64,000 nucleotides of DNA from PoT sp049331405. Its GTDB lineage: Bacteria; Planctomycetota; Planctomycetia; Isosphaerales; Isosphaeraceae. The stretch is taken from contig NZ_CP186274.1 of NCBI RefSeq assembly GCF_049331405.1, positions 248,001-312,000 on the forward strand, given 5' to 3'. The notes under the pieces were generated by a model, which was not told the DNA's origin, ran no database searches, and worked only from the letters and a program-made list of their open reading frames with translations. Both the position numbers and the translations under genes were made by a program. Shown here piece after piece: positions 62,218-64,000 of the stretch (position 1 is the first letter of the stretch; each line of letters opens with the position of its first letter).

Positions 62218-64000
62218 ATGCCCGCATTCTATCGACGTCATTTCCGTGGGTTCCTGAACGACCACGTGGATCAGATCACAGGACGTTTGACGAACGAGGC
62301 AGCCGGTGCCGGGTTCTATCAGCAAGTCCACTCACAAACCATAGCGTGGCACGCGCAGGTCGCTTTGCTCAAGGGCTGCGTAGAGAAGCTCTGCGCCGAG
62401 TTTGAAGCAGGGTCATGGGAACTACTGCTCGAGTATCCGATCCCTCGGCGAGGCAAGCGGATCGATGCCGTGATCCTCGCCGGCACCGTGATCGTCGTCC
62501 TCGAATTCAAGTGCGGCGCTCGCGAGTTTAGCAGCGACGCGATCGCCCAAGTGGAAGACTATTGTCTCGACCTCGGCGACTTTCATCGCGAGAGTTTCGG
62601 GCGGAAGCTCATTCCGTTCTTGGTGGCGACGGAGGCTGCGAGCCGACCTCGGTCACACGTGATAGTTTCAGAGATGGTTCAATCCACATGGCTTTCGAAT
62701 GGCGATGATTTTCCGACTTTGCTTGCAGAGAGTCTCCGGCTCCATAGAGATGCCGGGAGCCCACCCCTCGACCCGGTGCGTTGGGACGAGAGCGACTATG
62801 CTCCGACGCCCACCATCATCGAGGCCGCGCAGGCCCTGTACGCCGGGCAGAACGTGAACGAGATCTCTCGCTGCCACTCGGGTATCGAGAATCTGACCCG
62901 TACAACGGAAGCGATCATCTCCGCGGTGGATGACGCTCGTCGCCAGCGACGTAAGCTGATCTGCTTCATCACGGGGGTTCCGGGCGCAGGCAAAACGCTA
63001 GCCGGATTAAATATTGTTCACAATAAAAAGATTCACGATGGCGACCTTGGCGTCTTCCTCTCGGGCAACGGTCCGCTCGTGCGCGTGTTGACCGAGGCAC
63101 TCGCGCGAGACGCGGCTGTCCGGCTCGGCCAACCCCTCGCGCAATCTCGACGGAAAGTCGAGACCTTCATCCAGAACGTCCATCGTTTCATCGACCATTA
63201 CTTCGCCGACCCGGGCAAGATTCCGGTGGACAAGGTCGTTGTGTTCGACGAGGCGCAGCGGGCTTGGGATGCCGCCCAATCGAAGAGAAAGTTCAAACGC
63301 GATCACTCGGAACCGGAAATACTCTTGGAAATCATGAATCGCCACGAGGATTGGGCCGTGATCGTGGCTCTCGTCGGTGGCGGCCAGGAGATCAACCGGG
63401 GCGAGGCGGGGCTCTCGGAGTGGGGGAGGGCAATCGCCTCCAAGTTTCCTCACTGGGACGTCTTCGTTTCCCCGGAACTGAAAGTGGGGACGCACTCGAC
63501 GGGAGCCTGTCTTTTCGAGGAATTGCCGGAAGGGCTCGAAATCTCCGAAGACGCATCGCTCCACCTGAGTGTCAACCTCCGCTCATATAAGGCAGAGGTC
63601 CTCTCGGAGTTCGTCGACGCGATCCTGCGGCTCGATCGCAGCAGGGCTCTCTCCTTGAGAGGGAGGCTCGCCGATTTTCCTTTGGTCCTGACTCGCGACC
63701 TCGATGAGGCGAAGGAATGGCTGCGTTCGCGACGCCGCGGGCACCGGCGGGTTGGCCTGGTCGCGAGCAGCGGCGCAAGACGCCTACGTGCTCACGGGCT
63801 TAATGTCACCGCAGAACTGGACGCGGAGAATTGGTTCTTGAACGGCCCCGAGGATGTTCGATCCTCCCATTACCTGGAGGTCCCGGCGACCGAATTCGGC
63901 ATCCAAGGGCTCGAACTCGATTGGACCTGTCTCTGCTGGGGTGGTGATCTCCTACCCGAGGCCGATCGCTGGGTGTGCCGCACATTCCGGGGCACGCAAT
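62218..64000 (+). CDS. DUF2075 (Schlafen-like) helicase with nuclease-like N-terminus (3' end beyond window)
   Basis: 594 residues are visible and the frame is open at the window end. GGAG lies 7 bases before the ATG at 62218; an in-frame ATG at 62176 is an alternative. Residues about 70-110 (WELLLEYPIPRRGKRIDAVILAG, then VVLEFKCGAREF) have the D...ExK pattern of a PD-(D/E)xK nuclease. The helicase core has FITGVPGAGKTLAGLNIV (Walker A), VVVFDEAQRAWD (Walker B, DEAQ) and ALVGGGQEINRGEAGLSEW. DUF2075 proteins often occur in phage-defence or DNA-repair loci; no partner genes are visible before the window ends. Confidence 0.88.
   Translation, partial: MPAFYRRHFRGFLNDHVDQITGRLTNEAAGAGFYQQVHSQTIAWHAQVALLKGCVEKLCAEFEAGSWELLLEYPIPRRGKRIDAVILAGTVIVVLEFKCGAREFSSDAIAQVEDYCLDLGDFHRESFGRKLIPFLVATEAASRPRSHVIVSEMVQSTWLSNGDDFPTLLAESLRLHRDAGSPPLDPVRWDESDYAPTPTIIEAAQALYAGQNVNEISRCHSGIENLTRTTEAIISAVDDARRQRRKLICFITGVPGAGKTLAGLNIVHNKKIHDGDLGVFLSGNGPLVRVLTEALARDAAVRLGQPLAQSRRKVETFIQNVHRFIDHYFADPGKIPVDKVVVFDEAQRAWDAAQSKRKFKRDHSEPEILLEIMNRHEDWAVIVALVGGGQEINRGEAGLSEWGRAIASKFPHWDVFVSPELKVGTHSTGACLFEELPEGLEISEDASLHLSVNLRSYKAEVLSEFVDAILRLDRSRALSLRGRLADFPLVLTRDLDEAKEWLRSRRRGHRRVGLVASSGARRLRAHGLNVTAELDAENWFLNGPEDVRSSHYLEVPATEFGIQGLELDWTCLCWGGDLLPEADRWVCRTFRGTQ

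Noticed and set aside
1..64000. tRNA or rRNA genes, insertion sequences, attachment sites
   Set aside because: No cloverleaf-like sequence with a T-loop GGTTCGAATCC pattern, no transposase motifs and no flanking direct repeats were noticed; a dedicated tRNA/IS scan was not possible.

Overview
The window reads as chromosomal DNA of a high-GC planctomycete, most likely of the Isosphaeraceae (Singulisphaera/Paludisphaera-like). The evidence is a DUF1559 pseudopilin with the H-X9-DG signature, three giant-protein N-termini of the LEPR-XLL type, five ECF sigma factors (three of them membrane-tethered fusions), a PknB-type kinase with TPR tail, a YXWGXW protein, and a GxGYxYP glycoside hydrolase. 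No rRNA, tRNA, CRISPR array or intact insertion sequence was seen.

Layout. 1-15 kb is mostly on the minus strand: the 5' part of a Ser/Thr kinase, a small membrane protein, a glycine-rich surface protein broken by one frameshift, an ECF sigma factor, a DUF4832 protein, a DUF2306 membrane protein, a Tat-exported aldo/keto reductase, a YXWGXW protein, and a BCS1-like AAA ATPase overlapping a small membrane protein. A Tat-exported bicupin oxalate decarboxylase lies on the plus strand. 15-22 kb (plus) carries a PRISE-type reductase, a BlaI/BlaR1-like pair with a clear palindromic operator, a beta-lactamase-family gene remnant, an S41 protease and a DraRnl-type RNA ligase. 22-33 kb holds a membrane-tethered ECF factor, a CDF transporter, the lipoprotein/DUF1559/Rrf2 group, a secreted propeller protein, an alpha/beta-hydrolase-fold protein that lacks the catalytic serine, and SurE. 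33.8-36.6 kb is visibly AT-richer and carries a TerB/AAA+/zinc-ribbon ATPase beside a gene remnant. 37-40 kb has a Tat-exported phosphoesterase and an overlapping deacetylase/GNAT pair.

40.1-44.6 kb is the most unusual part: two tandem paralogues, each an ECF sigma factor joined through one membrane helix to three tandem polysaccharide-export (Wza N-terminal-like) repeats. Their upstream regions are duplicated too, and contain the same ECF-like promoter elements. 44.7-50.8 kb has exonuclease III, an oxidoreductase, a cupin, a broken SDR gene, a DinB protein and two NmrA-like genes; the second NmrA-like gene diverges from a TetR regulator across a long inverted repeat. 51-61.3 kb has a GxGYxYP hydrolase, a large LEPR-XLL protein, and a minus-strand group (isochorismatase, YtcJ amidohydrolase, alginate-export-like porin, lone M17 N-domain). 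The end carries another ECF factor and the 5' part of a DUF2075 helicase with a nuclease-like N-terminus.

Genes are mostly monocistronic or in pairs. Convergent pairs are often separated by strong hairpins. Regulation through ECF factors, BlaI/BlaR, TetR and Rrf2 proteins dominates the visible control logic.
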